From positions 24,283,825-24,347,824 of the forward strand of contig NC_035171.2 in NCBI RefSeq assembly GCF_001659605.2: 64,000 bases of DNA. The letters are read 5' to 3'. This document shows, piece by piece, positions 1 through 11,424 of the stretch. How positions within the stretch are numbered: the first letter of the stretch is position 1; every line of letters starts with the position of its first letter. The stretch comes from Manihot esculenta (lineage: Eukaryota > Streptophyta > Magnoliopsida > Malpighiales > Euphorbiaceae). Below the pieces are notes generated by a model. The model worked only from the letters and a program-made list of their open reading frames with translations. It was not told where the DNA came from and searched no databases. Position numbers and translations under genes: made by a program.

Positions 1-887
1 CGGCGGCCGAACCTAGTCCCCTCTGGACGACAGGTCCGATTCTGCCAAGCCAAAAACCCAACTCAAATATACCCAAATCCTCACATACTCTCTCCCAATC
101 ATGCATAAAGGGGCATAAACTAACATAAACTCCTCACACAAGCATCACATAACATACATTGGGTATAAAACCCACATAAACCTAAACATGCATATCTACC
201 CATACTCAACCATCAAAAACTTCATAAAACTTCATGAAAACACTAGGGAAGCAAGGATCTACACTTACCTCTTGAAGATCGAGGGTGGTGTGACCCCTAA
301 CTCGGAGGTGTGGAGAATCCAAGCTCCAAAAGCTCCAAGCTCCCAAAACTCCTTTTAAGCTTTAAATCTTCAAACACAAGGGTAGAAATCATGAAAAACT
401 TGAGAGATGGGTAGAGAAAACACGAAAACGACCAAAAGAGCACAAGAACTCACCTGAGCTCGAGAATGGGGAGGAAACTCACCCATTTCCGATTTGAGGG
501 CCCTTTATAGGTGGCTTGGTCGAAGACCTTCGGCAGCCTAACGTGCCCCCTAAACTCATGCATGTTCGGCGGCCGAACTTGACTTTCGGCGGCCGAACCT
601 TGGCTCGTTTAAACAAGACTTTTGGAGGCCAAAGGCGCTCCCGAAGCCTTCCCATGTTCGGCGGCCGAACTTCACTTTCGGCGGCCGAACCTGGCAATTG
701 CCTCCTTGGTCTTTTTCCTTTCAAAACTAAATTCATTTTCATTTAAAATCATGAAATCATGTGAAAACATTTTAGAAAACACATTTTACCCCTCTAGAAG
801 CCTCTGGCATCTTCAGAATTCCATATTCCAACGGAGATTCCGCCGGAAGGTAGGGATTCGGATGCCGGAATCTAGCCGGGTATTACA
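1..887 (-). mobile_element. Ty3/gypsy-type LTR, partial, running off the left edge
   Basis: Read on the minus strand this segment begins TGTAATACCCGG at 887, a start typical of plant gypsy LTRs, and continues leftward out of the window. It contains no coding sequence I can recognise. It carries a GC-rich palindrome cluster at 564-690 and one more copy at the window edge. The second LTR and the internal region must lie outside the window, so lineage and orientation are inferred only from the terminal sequence. It could be a solo LTR. Confidence 0.45.
564..690. repeat. Cluster of TTCGGCGGCCGAAC palindromes
   Basis: Four close copies of the near-perfect palindrome TTCGGCGGCCGAAC occur in about 125 bp, spaced by short variable linkers such as TTGACT and TTCACT, plus a related gttttggaggccaaag-like copy. 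The block is strongly GC-rich against an AT-rich background. A single further copy is at 1-12 and a second, more degenerate cluster is at 2366-2608. Confidence 0.75.
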
Positions 888-2775
888 AGAACTAAGGAGG
901 AATTTGGTTGTGAGAAGCGTCTTCCACAACCAAAACTAATTTATTGAAATAAAATAAGAGTCTTAGATAATCAATGATCAATTCTGAACAAACTGAAATT
1001 GACTCATACCTCAGCTAGAATCTCTTTCCCATTGATATTCTCACTTATTTAAATTATTGCTTTCTCTTGCTTTCTAGATTTAATTCATCAAAACAAAACC
1101 CCCTCTTTTATTTATTTGTCATTTATTTGCCTTAGTCATAATTAGGAAAATCTTTGGTGTCAATTCCCTGTGGTTCGACCCTATTGCCACTATCTGCAAG
1201 TTAATTGTTGATTGTTAAATAGGTTTATTTTTTACGGCTTCGACAACCGCTTATCAGCAAGTAATTGAAAGCTGAATGAAAGTAAAGTGCAATAAAAGTA
1301 AAAAGGGGGGTTTTGAGATTGATTTGTCTAATAACTATTGAAAGCAATTAAAACAACAATTAATTAAAATAAAAGAGGAAATCAATATGAGAAAAGTCTA
1401 GTTGAAGATATGGATCCACTTTGGTTGTTTGGGTTGATCATTGAAACTTAGGTTTTCTTGATTGATTCAATAGATTAGTTATGGGGGTGGAAAACGCTTC
1501 TCACCACCATGTCTCTCCTTATGATCAAATCAATTAGGGAACGTCCTCTAATAAATTACTAATTAACAAATTGCCAAGAAACGTCCTTGGGCCTTAGGCA
1601 TCAAAACAATTGTCAATTGCATAAAGAATGAGAGAGATCCAACCCTAGCTACTCAAACGCATGAGATGTTGCTAGATCATGCAATCCCTTAGTTTTTACA
1701 CCAAGTGTTCTTAGGTCAGAATATTTCCAGGAATTATGGACTAACAAATATTCCAACTAACAATCAATTAACTTTGAATCAAGAATCAAGTGGCCAATTT
1801 GATCAAAACAACAAAGCAATCTTAGAATTAAGCACAATTGCATGAATATTGAATAAACCAAAAGCAACCACTTTATGTTCAGATCTCACAATCCTTTAAA
1901 CAACCTTAGTTTCAACCAAACTTCAATTAGAATTAGGGTTTCAGCCACTCATGGCTGAACCAAAACAGAAAATAAAAGAAAAGAAAGCAAGAAGATGAAG
2001 AACCAAAGGGTAGAAGCCTTGGAGAGCCTTGGAGAGCCTTGGAGGAATTGTGTGTATGAAAATCTGCCTCTTCTTGTCTTCTTGAGGCCTTTAAATAGGT
2101 GTTGAGAGGTTGTCTAGGGTTTCTTGGGTGTCCATGCATCTTTTAAGGATTGCCTAAAGTGCCCTTGTATCTTTTATGTGCATGTGTGGAGTTGCAAGCC
2201 CTTTTTGGTCTTTTAATTGCTGTCCAAGTGTGTCCAAGAAGCCTTCTTCACATTATTCATGCACTAAAGAGGAAGGTGGAGCCTTGATTTGAATTTTGAA
2301 TGTGCATGGCATAAAGTGGGAAACATGTGATCTTCAAGATTTGGCTTATTGAACAAGGAGGAGGCTGTTCGGAGGGACTTTCGGCCGCCTAAGTCTAGTT
2401 TCGGGGGCTGGACTTTCGGCTCTGGAGTGAAGGTTCGGCGGCCGAAGGTGCTGCCGGAGATGGGTGACTTTCGGTTCTAGACCAGACTTTCGGCCGCCGA
2501 AAGTGCTTCCGAAGGTGACTGAATTTTGGCTTCCGAAGGTGCTTCCGAAGGAGGTTGAGTTTCGGCTTTGGACTTGACTTTCGGCTTCCGAAAGTGCTTC
2601 CAAAGGTGGCTTTTCCAGATTTGGCACTTTTTGGTATTTTTAAGAGCATTTTCTCCAAATTGTCTCTTCACACCTAATATTTGCAAAACATTATTAAAAC
2701 CACAAAATTAGGTAGAATTGGTGTGAATAAACATCAATAAGATCATGATAATATGGACTAAAATATGCTCTATCA
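888..2775 (-). mobile_element. Degenerate LTR-retrotransposon remnant (non-coding)
   Basis: On the minus strand the segment begins TGATAGAGCATATTTTAG at 2775, which looks like a plant LTR start. About 1.5 kb further it reaches a stretch (about 1150-1260, plus-strand text CCCTGTGGTTCGACCC and CGGCTTCGACAACCGC) that I associate with non-coding leader regions of large gypsy elements. No protease, reverse transcriptase or integrase motif is visible. A 15-bp unit (GGAGAGCCTT) is repeated three times near 2017-2044. The boundary near 1260 and the lineage are uncertain; it may be a non-autonomous (LARD-like) element. Confidence 0.4.
2366..2608. repeat. Second cluster of TTCGGCNGCCGAA-like palindromes
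   Basis: About ten copies of motifs built on TTCGG...CCGAA (for example TTCGGCGGCCGAA, TTCGGCCGCCGAAAG, TTCGGCTTCCGAAAG) alternate with GTGCTTCC- and GACT-type linkers. The copies are more diverged than those at 564-690 but clearly the same family, and they sit inside the presumed LTR that starts at 2775. Confidence 0.7.
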
Positions 2776-4609
2776 TATCCTGTATATATGTACCATAACT
2801 TTCTAAGGTTTTAGAAGATGTACTAGAATATTATCCTAATTCAATAAGTTTCTCATAATATTTGTCCTTCCTATATGATCTTACTATTTTTACATTTCTA
2901 TTTAATTGTCACTTCAAATGCATTTACTAATGGAAACTCATTAAACAAATAAATATGTAACATTTTCTAACGGTCCATGAATGAATTGGACAAATGATGT
3001 CACAAGATATATTATAACTCGTACAAACCATTCAATCATTAATTAGTTATTATAAAAATCTTGCACATGAAAAAGTATCCATATTTACAGACAATAAAAA
3101 ATATTAATGTGAAAAGAATCCTTTAATTATAATAATTTAACTTATCCTCTTAATACTCCTCGTTATAATGATATACATCAAACTTTTACTATTTATATTT
3201 TAATGGAAATACTACAAAGAGTTTCCATGTGTTTTTAACATTTTTCAACCTATAAACAAATTGTAAAAGTACTTCGATAATGTCATTTATAACCTCTAAA
3301 CTTCTTCCAATTAAAATTTAATTTAAACTTAAGCACCTCAATATTCTTTCAACATTCGTTCATAAAATCATTCAACAATTTGAGTATTCATGAATAACTC
3401 ATATCAATAAAGCTTAATTCATAACATTTCAGAATAATTTCCAACACACATGTGTTCTTAGAATAACATATACATCTCATGAATAACCCAGTCTACATGC
3501 CAACAATAACTGCAAAAATGATATATTCTCTTAAAACAATAGTTCATCTATCTAACGCAATATTGAGTACTACCTACAAGTGAGTTAACTTGTTAAACAT
3601 AAAGCCTAGTATTGCTAAAAATATTGAGTACTTATACAAGTAAAGACAATATAAATAAGAAATAAAAACAACCATGATATTTAATTAAACTATTGATTAA
3701 GAATAATAGTGGCAGCGAGTAAAGTTAAGGTAAGTCTATGAAGTTCATTTTAATGATTCTAACTCCTAATGATTTTATTGGAAATAATAAGGGGATAAAA
3801 GATTTTGTTTTACAATATTTCCGTATTCAAGCAACTGTACAATTTGTGTAAATATAGATTTCTTTTACATTGTTAGTTAGTAAGGGATATCAAAACAGTA
3901 AGGGTGCTTTTTATCTATATAACCAATTATCAAAACAGTAGGGTTGAAGGACAAACTATAACGATAGTAATAATTTTCACAAGCCAAACCTATGATACCT
4001 TTTATAACCAACATTCTTCATATCATATGATCAATTATCGCACCCTTATGTAATCTAAGATTCTTACTCGATTATGTTCACCTTAAGACGCCACCACCTC
4101 TTTTTTTTTTCTCTCACATTTTTTTAGTTGCAAAATTATAATTTAGTCTTAATTTTTTCAGACTTTCAAGTTAATCATTTAATTAACTTCTCAAAATTTT
4201 TATTTATACCTACAACTTCAATAGCTTTATTTTTATACCTGATATTAATTTTTCATAAATCAGTTCTCTATCTCCCAAGAATTTAATTTTAGTCTTTTAA
4301 TTTTAAATTTTTTAAACTTTTATTTTCCATTCTTAACTTTTAAATCTTCATTTTAAAGTCTAACTTCAATTTAGACTCTACCTTTATATTTCCCTAAATA
4401 CATATATAAAAATGACCCCAAATATATTTCTCCAAAAGTTAGGGTGTTACATGAATGGCTATGATTGATCTTAGCTTTTAAATCCATCAAAGGGAATCAA
4501 TTTCATCTTTTAAATATTTTTTATACTTATTTTTATCTATTAATCTTCTTCAATTAATCAATTGAGTCCTTTCAACTTTTTTTTAATATATTGACTTACT
4601 TAATGATGT
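2776..4609. other. AT-rich intergenic DNA, nothing recognised
   Basis: No ORF with recognisable similarity and no paired terminal repeats were seen. A short duplicated string (ATCAAAACAGTA followed by GGG) occurs near 3890 and 3930. The rest is AT-rich and probably old repeat sequence. Confidence 0.5.
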
Positions 4610-5010
4610 TGTTGAAATTAGATTGATGGCGTGGCCAGAATGGAGCTGCACAATGATTGGTTAGAACCTGCAAGGAAGAGAATGTGAGGTGGTGGTGGAT
4701 GCCTACAACAGCTACTCCAACACTCAAATTAGTACTTTGAAGAGTAGAGAGAATCTGACGAATTGCTTAGAGTTTTTGTGTAAGAGAATAGTGTACGTTT
4801 GTCTCTGTAATGCTTCTCTTTTATATTGTAAGAAGGTGAAAATAAATATAGTATTTTCAAATAGTCCGACGATAGTGTGGTCGACTGCTTGATAAGAGAT
4901 GTCACCAACTAATAGATTGATGATCTCGTGATTACAGGCGTAATGGGAATACGCTAAGTTGTCCCTACTAATGGCAACTTCATGCTGAGACTCTTCCTGC
5001 TGAGGGAAGG
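4610..5010 (-). repeat. Tat-type LTR remnant (minus), partner of 7741-8200
   Basis: The reverse complement matches the plus-strand segment 7741-8200 along its length. Both carry CTTCTTACAATATAAAAG / CATCTTACAGTATAAAAG at the TATA box, then a CTAATTTGAGTGTTGGAGT / CTAACTTGAGCGTCGGAGT motif, then CAAGTTTAACCAATCAT-like sequence. The GAGCGTCGGAGT motif downstream of a TATA box is a feature I know from R-U5 regions of Tat/Ogre-lineage LTRs. The copy is well diverged, so this is an old insertion; no internal coding region follows it. Confidence 0.55.
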
Positions 5011-6041
5011 GCAATTCTTGATGTGGATCCAGGTGTTTTGGTCACTCTTCCTCAGCTTAGTCCACATTTCTTACTCATTAGATTCTTTCTATATGTGTCT
5101 ATCTTACAGTGATAGTTCATGGTTTATTTTGGACAATTGTTATGTAGTATCACTTAACTTTCATCTTTTAATTGTAAAAGTTTATGTCATGTAAACTAAT
5201 ATGTCGAAATTCGGCAAACACCTCAAGCAGATATGTTGGGATGTTTTGAAGGTATTAACTTTCATTCATTTGAAGTTCCTATGAATTACTATTAATTCTT
5301 GAAGTTTTGCGGATGTTGCAATTGTGACTTTTATTTATTCGGCCAACCTTATTATTTTTCTAACATAGACTCATGTGAAAATTAACTTAAATAAAAATGT
5401 TTGGATTAATTAGAAGAAAAAAAAATAAATTTACCTTAAAGTTCACTAAAAAAACTTTATTGATATAAAAAATAAATTAAAACCTCCAGCCCATTGAATT
5501 TTTCTCTTGAAAAAAAGAAAGGAAAAGAAAAGGTAAAAAGTAGATGTGTAAAGGTAAAGCTAAAGGTGAGGTCGGCCAACGCCCCACCATAAGCTAGCGA
5601 GTATAAATTTTTCATGGAGCAAACGATATCCAGAATAAAATCTTGGAAGGTAGTGGAAAGAAATTAAATAAAAAAGGCTCCACCGTTGTCAACTTGGGCT
5701 AACCACCAATCCCTTATTCCCCCTCACGGGTTAATTTAATCTGGGATTCTTCTTTTGCTTTGTGGGCATTTCTTTATGGGGTTGCAGAGAAGTGAAGCTG
5801 TCTCTTCTGATACAAAGAATTTTGGCTTTGCATGATCAATAAAGAAACAAATGATGATCTAATGAATTCTCATCAAACCAAAGAAACAGTTTACCTGCGA
5901 AAAGGAATAAGTCATTGTGAAGAAAACAATTTCCAAACTAGCTCTGAAAAGAATAAGAATATCCAAAGCAATACATAAAGCCAGAACCCAAGGCAGAGAA
6001 ATTAAACTATATCCATAAATTCTTTCTCTTGATCAGTTGTG
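5011..6041. other. Upstream region of the RTM2-like gene
   Basis: AT-rich sequence between the left LTR remnant and the TATA box of the RTM2-like gene. No ORF or terminal repeat was recognised. It presumably holds the promoter; I did not identify a convincing heat-shock element by eye. Confidence 0.4.
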
Positions 6042-6048
6042 TATAAAA
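6042..6048 (+). promoter_or_regulatory. TATA box of the RTM2-like gene
   Basis: TATAAAA lies 67 bp upstream of the ATG at 6115, a normal TATA position for a plant gene with a short leader. No competing TATA box is closer to the start codon. Confidence 0.6.
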
Positions 6049-6114
6049 GCCCATCAAGTTCTGTGAGTCTTAACACATAATTTCAGAAGAAAATCAGGGT
6101 AAAAATTTATTAAA

Positions 6115-7074
6115 ATGGATTCAAGGCGACGAGGGACTACTGCAGCTGAACGTGTATATGAAGATTTTGAGCCTTCAATAGATTGGGTACGAGAGCCTGG
6201 AGCTGACACGCTCAGGGTCTATCTACCAGGTATCTCTTTCTCTTATTAATTTAATTTCAATAACAATTTTCAATATTTATTTATTTTTTTAATAATATTT
6301 CACTATCAATGTATTTCTGGTCTTAATATAGGGTTCAAAAAGGAGCAAATGAAAGTACAAATAACCTTATCTCGAAAGCTAAGGCTCAGTGGAGAACGTC
6401 CCCTCGGTGAAGGCAACAAATGGAGTCGTTTCCACAAAGAAATTCCCATTGATTCAAATTATGATCCTAATGAAATCGGTGCTAAGTTTGAAAAAGGAAT
6501 ACTTCTTATAAGACACCCTAAAATAATTGTTCCTTACAATGAGCCACAGGAGATGATAAAACCATCCACTGAAGCCCCAAAGCCTCCAAAGCCACCGCAT
6601 GACGATCCACAGCCACCAGCAGACACTCCAAAGCTAAAAACTCAGCTCTCTGATGTGCTGAAGCCTAGAGCGATGAAAACAGAACCCTTTATGCCTGAAA
6701 AACGTGAACCTCAGGCTGCAGATACTTCAAAAAGAGGTTCGCTTCAGATAAAGGAGAAACAGAAGGAAACGAGCGAAGAAGATCAGAAGAGAAATGGATG
6801 GACTGATGCAGCTGAAAAGGGTACCACCACAGCCAACAGAGGCACAAAAGAAGCAAAAGTTGCTGATTTTGTTCAGGATAAGACAGATATGAATGGAGTT
6901 GGAACAGGAATTATACGGGGAAGTTATTATCACTTTGCAACAGAAAATTTCAAGCAGGTTTTTGGAGATATGGTAATGGAGGTGAAGAAGCCAAGAAATT
7001 TGAAGAATGGGGTTCTGGTTTTTTTAATTGCGGTGCTTGGATTGTATGCATTTAGGTATCTTAAGAAAATATAA
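6115..7074 (+). CDS. RTM2-like small heat shock (HSP20) domain protein with C-terminal membrane anchor
   Basis: Two exons, 6115-6229 and 6332-7074, joined across a 102-bp GT-AG intron, encode 285 residues. Residues about 20-110 form an alpha-crystallin/HSP20 domain (SIDWVREPGADTLRVYLPGF, then LRLSGERPL, FHKEIPI and KFEKGILLIRHPK). A long hydrophilic linker rich in Pro, Lys and Glu follows (about 115-235). A hydrophobic segment near residues 265-282 (GVLVFLIAVLGLYAFRYL) ends in KKI, giving a tail anchor. This order is that of the plant RESTRICTED TEV MOVEMENT 2 family, whose Arabidopsis member limits long-distance potyvirus movement in phloem; many relatives have no proven role. The ATG at 6115 is preferred because it opens the conserved N-terminus and follows a TATA box at a normal distance. 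The reading frame is intact. The family call is firm; orthology to RTM2 itself is not shown. Confidence 0.88.
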
Positions 7075-7592
7075 CAACCAACTCATCTATAATCTCCTTG
7101 TGTATAAACTAATTTAATGAAATTTCATTTTATTTGTATTTTAATAATGTAGTACTTACCGCAAAAGCTCGTTGTAGTTACATGTTTAACTTGGTTATTT
7201 TGAAGAATATAATTTGTCTCTGAATTGAAAAAAAAAAGATGTGTATGTTTTACAAAATGAAAAAAAAAAAATACCCAGACCTAATTTATATAGATTTAAG
7301 CGTAAAATGATCATCGACCTGAAAATTAATACTCTATATATAATTTATACCTTAAAAACTTGTATAAATTCCATGTAAATTAAACAAAAATTGGCAAAAA
7401 ATATATATATATATATTGTAGGAGTACACAGCGTATACATGATTTTTTAAGGCCTAAATCGAACCAAAGTTCCGTGCAATCTATTAAGAATTAAGCGAAA
7501 TTTAGTTTATGATTCTTGTTGAATTTTAGTTTTTAACTAAAAATAGAATCGAAATCGTACTATACCCATATTATATCAAAATTGAATCAAGA

Positions 7593-7667
<75 letters not shown>

Positions 7668-7740
7668 TTAAGTATATTATTAATATTACATAACAATCGC
7701 CTAAAATAAGTCATGAGTTATCACCACCAAATAGAACCAT
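7075..7740. other. 3' flank of the RTM2-like gene
   Basis: AT-rich sequence after the stop codon, holding the presumed 3' UTR, several short A-runs and a long TA microsatellite at 7600-7662. No other feature was seen. Confidence 0.5.
7600..7662. repeat. (TA)n microsatellite, about 31 units
   Basis: Uninterrupted TA dinucleotides for roughly 63 bp, long enough to be polymorphic and to form a cruciform. Confidence 0.95.
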
Positions 7741-8200
7741 GTGGTAAGAGTTGGACAAAGCGGGTGTGCGGTCCTGCACAAGGATAAAAAAACTCGAACA
7801 CTGTTACAATCTATTTTTTATCAAGACTCGTTCTCCTCCGAAGAGGTCGAGTCTTCACATGAAACTACTGTTAGCAAGCACAATTTAGTAGACTCTCGTT
7901 ACATCTGTAATCACAAGATCACCGACCAATTAAATCGGCGAGATCCCTTATCGAAGAGCCGGCCACATCATTATCGGATTATAAGAAAATACTATATTTA
8001 ACTCGTCATCTTACAGTATAAAAGTCAATGATCACAGAGATAAAAGCACATATTTCTTACACAACTATGTTTGAGTCCTAAAAAATTCCTTACACTCACC
8101 CTATTCTCTAGTTTACTAACTTGAGCGTCGGAGTGGCTGCCGTAAACGCCAATTACCTCACTTTCTCTTTTTTTGCAAGTTTAACCAATCATAGTATAAC
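7741..8200 (+). repeat. Tat-type LTR remnant (plus)
   Basis: TATAAAAG at about 8019 is followed by CTAACTTGAGCGTCGGAGTG near 8120, the order expected for the R-U5 part of Tat/Ogre-lineage LTRs. The segment is homologous to the reverse complement of 4610-5010. It points towards the coiled-coil ORF at 8331. A decayed primer-binding-like sequence may lie near 8230-8250 but is not convincing. Confidence 0.55.
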
Positions 8201-8330
8201 TCTATTTTTCAGTTACATCATTTGATTTAATTGCCGAGAAATCCATTGAATCATTTCTATTCATTTGGATTAAAACCAGTCTCTTAATCCTTTTCTCTGA
8301 GAAAGAAATCTCTCCCGTCTTTTTTTTGTA

Positions 8331-8815
8331 ATGGCTAGAACTTTTCGAACTACTGCTAAGGTTGCTAGGTGAGGTTAATGCTTCTAAGCTGGTCCTTGAG
8401 AATCGGGCAAAGACTGCCAATGATCAGGCGGCCCTACTATATCACCAAGTCCTGGAACTACAGACTCAAGCTAAGGAGGCCCAAGCCACCTCTACCAAGG
8501 TTGTTGAGTTTGAGGTAGAACTCAGGAGACGGTCGTCTAGGGTGGGAAGATGTTCGTATAAAGCCAAGACTTGGTCAAGAAGGAACTGGTGAAACGGTTT
8601 CCCTCTGAAGACTTTAACTAGATAGACGATATCTTCCCAGATAAGGAGGGAGGTGAGACTGATGAGGGGGAGGGACAAGCTGAGAACAATCCCAATAATC
8701 GAATTTCTACTGATAATATAATAAATATAGAGAATACCGATGTAATTGTAATAAAGACTCAAGAGAAGAAACCTAGAGATATCCCCCTCTTATGTAATCT
8801 TTTATGACCTTAATG
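8331..8815 (+). pseudogene. Coiled-coil ORF remnant of a Tat-type retrotransposon
   Basis: Translation from the ATG at 8331 gives MARTFRTTAKVAR and then a stop; a shifted frame continues with a heptad-rich segment (ASKLVLENRAKTANDQAALL...) and ends in an acidic tail (IDDIFPDKEGGETDEGEG). Long coiled coil plus acidic C-terminus is the character of the extra ORFs found in Tat-lineage gypsy elements, and the Tat-type LTR immediately upstream supports that. It is broken by at least one stop and one frameshift. A gag origin of the first 13 residues is possible. Confidence 0.45.
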
Positions 8816-9133
8816 AAAATATTTTCTCATATCTTATTATTCTTTTCATTGAGCGTTTACATGCCATGTCCTCATTCACAACCCTCATCTAACCATCGTC
8901 AAAACAAGACTTAGATAATTTTAAAAAATTGCTAAGGGGTCAACCCCAATAAAAGAACCTAGTAATCATTACCTTTGTAAAAGAAAAAAAAATCAAGGTC
9001 ATTAACAGGACATGACACCTGACCACCGACCTAACTAGCAGCCTCCTTTTAGCTACAGTAAGACGGGACCAACACTCGGTCATTGGGTCTGGCAAATACC
9101 CGCCCTGTAGCCTTGGCATAAAATGCCTTAAAG

Positions 9134-9715
9134 AATTTATATAAAAGTGAAGCTAACATTCAATAATTGAGCCTAGCGAAATCTGCCTCATGGCTTAGTG
9201 CGAATGCCTTAGTTAGTGGGACCAACGGTTAATTCTTTGATCTGGCTTACACTCGCCTTGTAGCCTAACCTGACGAAACCCGCCTTATGGCCTTAATTAG
9301 TAGGACCAATGTCCGGATTATGGTCTGACGGAATCTGTCTTGCAACCTGCCTTGGCAGAACCCGCCTTAAGGGCTTGATTAGTGGGACCAATGCCCGGAT
9401 TGTGGTCTTGTGGAACCCACTTTGTGACCTGTCCTGGCAAAACCCGCCTTGTGGCCTTGATTAATGGGACCAACGCCCAGATTGTGGTTTGGCGGAATCC
9501 ACCTTATGATTTGACCTCGCAGAACCCATCTTATAGCCTTAATTAGTGAAACCAATACTCGAATTGTGATCTGGCGAAACTCGGCTTTTGATCTGACTTA
9601 ATGGAACTCGCCTTGTGGCCTTGATTAGTGGGACCAACGCCCGAATTATGGTCTAGCGGAACTTACCTTATGGCCTGACCCGAAAGAACTCGCATTGTGA
9701 CATCTTCTTATCTCA
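9134..9715. repeat. 82-bp tandem repeat array, about 6-7 copies
   Basis: The anchor GGGACCAA recurs at 9218, 9302 (as AGGACCAA), 9384, 9466, 9548 (as GAAACCAA) and 9630, giving spacings of 84, 82, 82, 82 and 82 bp. Each unit also carries CGCCTTGTGGCCTTGATTAG and a TGGTCTGGCGGAAC-like block. Units are diverged, with a decayed first unit near 9070. Tat-lineage elements are known for tandem repeats in their variable non-coding region, and this array directly follows the coiled-coil ORF remnant. Confidence 0.85.
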
Positions 9716-11424
9716 AACTTTTTCGAAAAGACAATCTCATCGTTCCTTAACACTGAAAAAAACATATGAAAAAATACCTCGTTAACTTATTATTAATAAA
9801 ATTTTATCAGATTAGAGGTATTCCAGGAATGAAAAATGACTTGACTATCTAATTTAGCCAGCTTATAAAATTCTGGGCGGATGACCTGTGAGACCCTAAA
9901 TGGTACTTTTCAGTTCTCGTCTAACTTACTAAACTCGATACTGCCATTTGTTAAATTAAAACTGATTGACTTGTCTAATTTCAAATTTGACCAATCCAAC
10001 TTCAATTCGATTCATGATTCAAACCTGTCCATGACTAAATCTATGCCTCGAGTTACAATCGTTTAGTTTTTTTCTCTGTTGTTTTGGATTTGCTCCTTCT
10101 TTATATTAAAAATAATATTTTATTTTATTAAGTTCAACAGTCTCATTAAAAATATTAAAACAAATTGATAAGTGACACTTCGTACTAACAGCATTTATAA
10201 GATCATCAAGCCATTTAACTCTAAAAAAGGATTTAATAAAACTTTACATTAAGATTTTTGAAATTTAAAATATATTATTAAAATAATAAAAAATAAAAAA
10301 ATTACGCATTACAAGTATAATATAACTCGTATATATTGTATAGCTAAGCCATTAAAAAATGGCTTCTCCAAACTTTGCTCCATAACTTAATGAGGATGTT
10401 GAAAATGTTGTCACATGGCAAATTCTTCTTTATTCTTAATATTTTTTGTATTTTTTAATGTAAAATTATGTTATTTTATGAAATATTAATTTTATGTAAA
10501 ATTAAATTTTGAAGTAAAAATTATTATCTCATAAAATTAGTTATTTAAAATTTCATTTATTTTTAAAATATTCCTTATGAAAAACATTATCTATAAAAAT
10601 ATTCTCACTAAAAAAATTTTCTTTCTAATAAAAATCTTATTTTTTATTATTTAATTTAATTTAAAAATAAAATACATTAATAAATTTACATATAATGAAA
10701 TTAATAAAATTTTTAAAATGTAGAAAATAATTTGATCCTCTAAAAAGAGGAAGTTTTTTTTTTTAAACTAATTAAAATTTTTTTATTGAAAAAATATTTT
10801 TTATTAATTAAATTTTTATAAATATTTTAAATATTAAAAAATATGAAAAATATTTTTAAAAAATATTTTCTATAAAAAAAAAAAGCGTAAAATTAAAATG
10901 GATTTACTAACATCAGCTACTTCACAGAATGAAAAGTAACAGTTTTCGTTCTTGTATCCTGTATTTTCATGCTATCAAACATTAAGATTAGTTAAACATT
11001 TTCCAATGTCAAATTTTATATTATAGAAAACTCTTCTTTATTAAAAAAATTTAAAATTTGTAATATGAAATTATACTCATTATATATATATTAGATTTAT
11101 TCAAATGCCGATTAAATTATACTCATTTTATTTGAATTATTATTTCTAATAACTACTTTTCAAAATCTTAAAACTTTTCTTAATAGTTTATTATTTAAAA
11201 ACTATTATATTTTTTTTCTTACAAAATATAAAAACTATATATATAACTAATATTATTAAAATATATTAGTATTTATATGTAATGTAAACTATTTTTTTTT
11301 ATGGTTTTACTATATTTTTTGAAATATAATTTTTATTAATCAAATTCAGAAAAAACTTAACATAATGGATTCATACCGACTCATATCAACGTGTCGCCTC
11401 ATTAAACCTAACCTACGATTCAAA
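9716..11424. other. Very AT-rich intergenic DNA, nothing recognised
   Basis: Dominated by A/T runs, especially 10440-10880 and 11040-11340. No coding similarity or paired terminal repeat was detected. Confidence 0.5.

Noticed and set aside
479..746. Overlapping ORFs with repeated RRPN / FGGRT / SAAE residues
   Set aside because: They are translations of the TTCGGCGGCCGAA palindromes in several frames and not a repetitive protein.
4689..5194. Short ORFs around 4.7-5.2 kb as a possible gene next to the RTM2-like gene
   Set aside because: They overlap the Tat-type LTR remnant, run on both strands, and show no domain.
9134..9715. CRISPR-like spaced repeats
   Set aside because: The repeats are contiguous 82-bp units without unique spacers, and the window is plant nuclear DNA.
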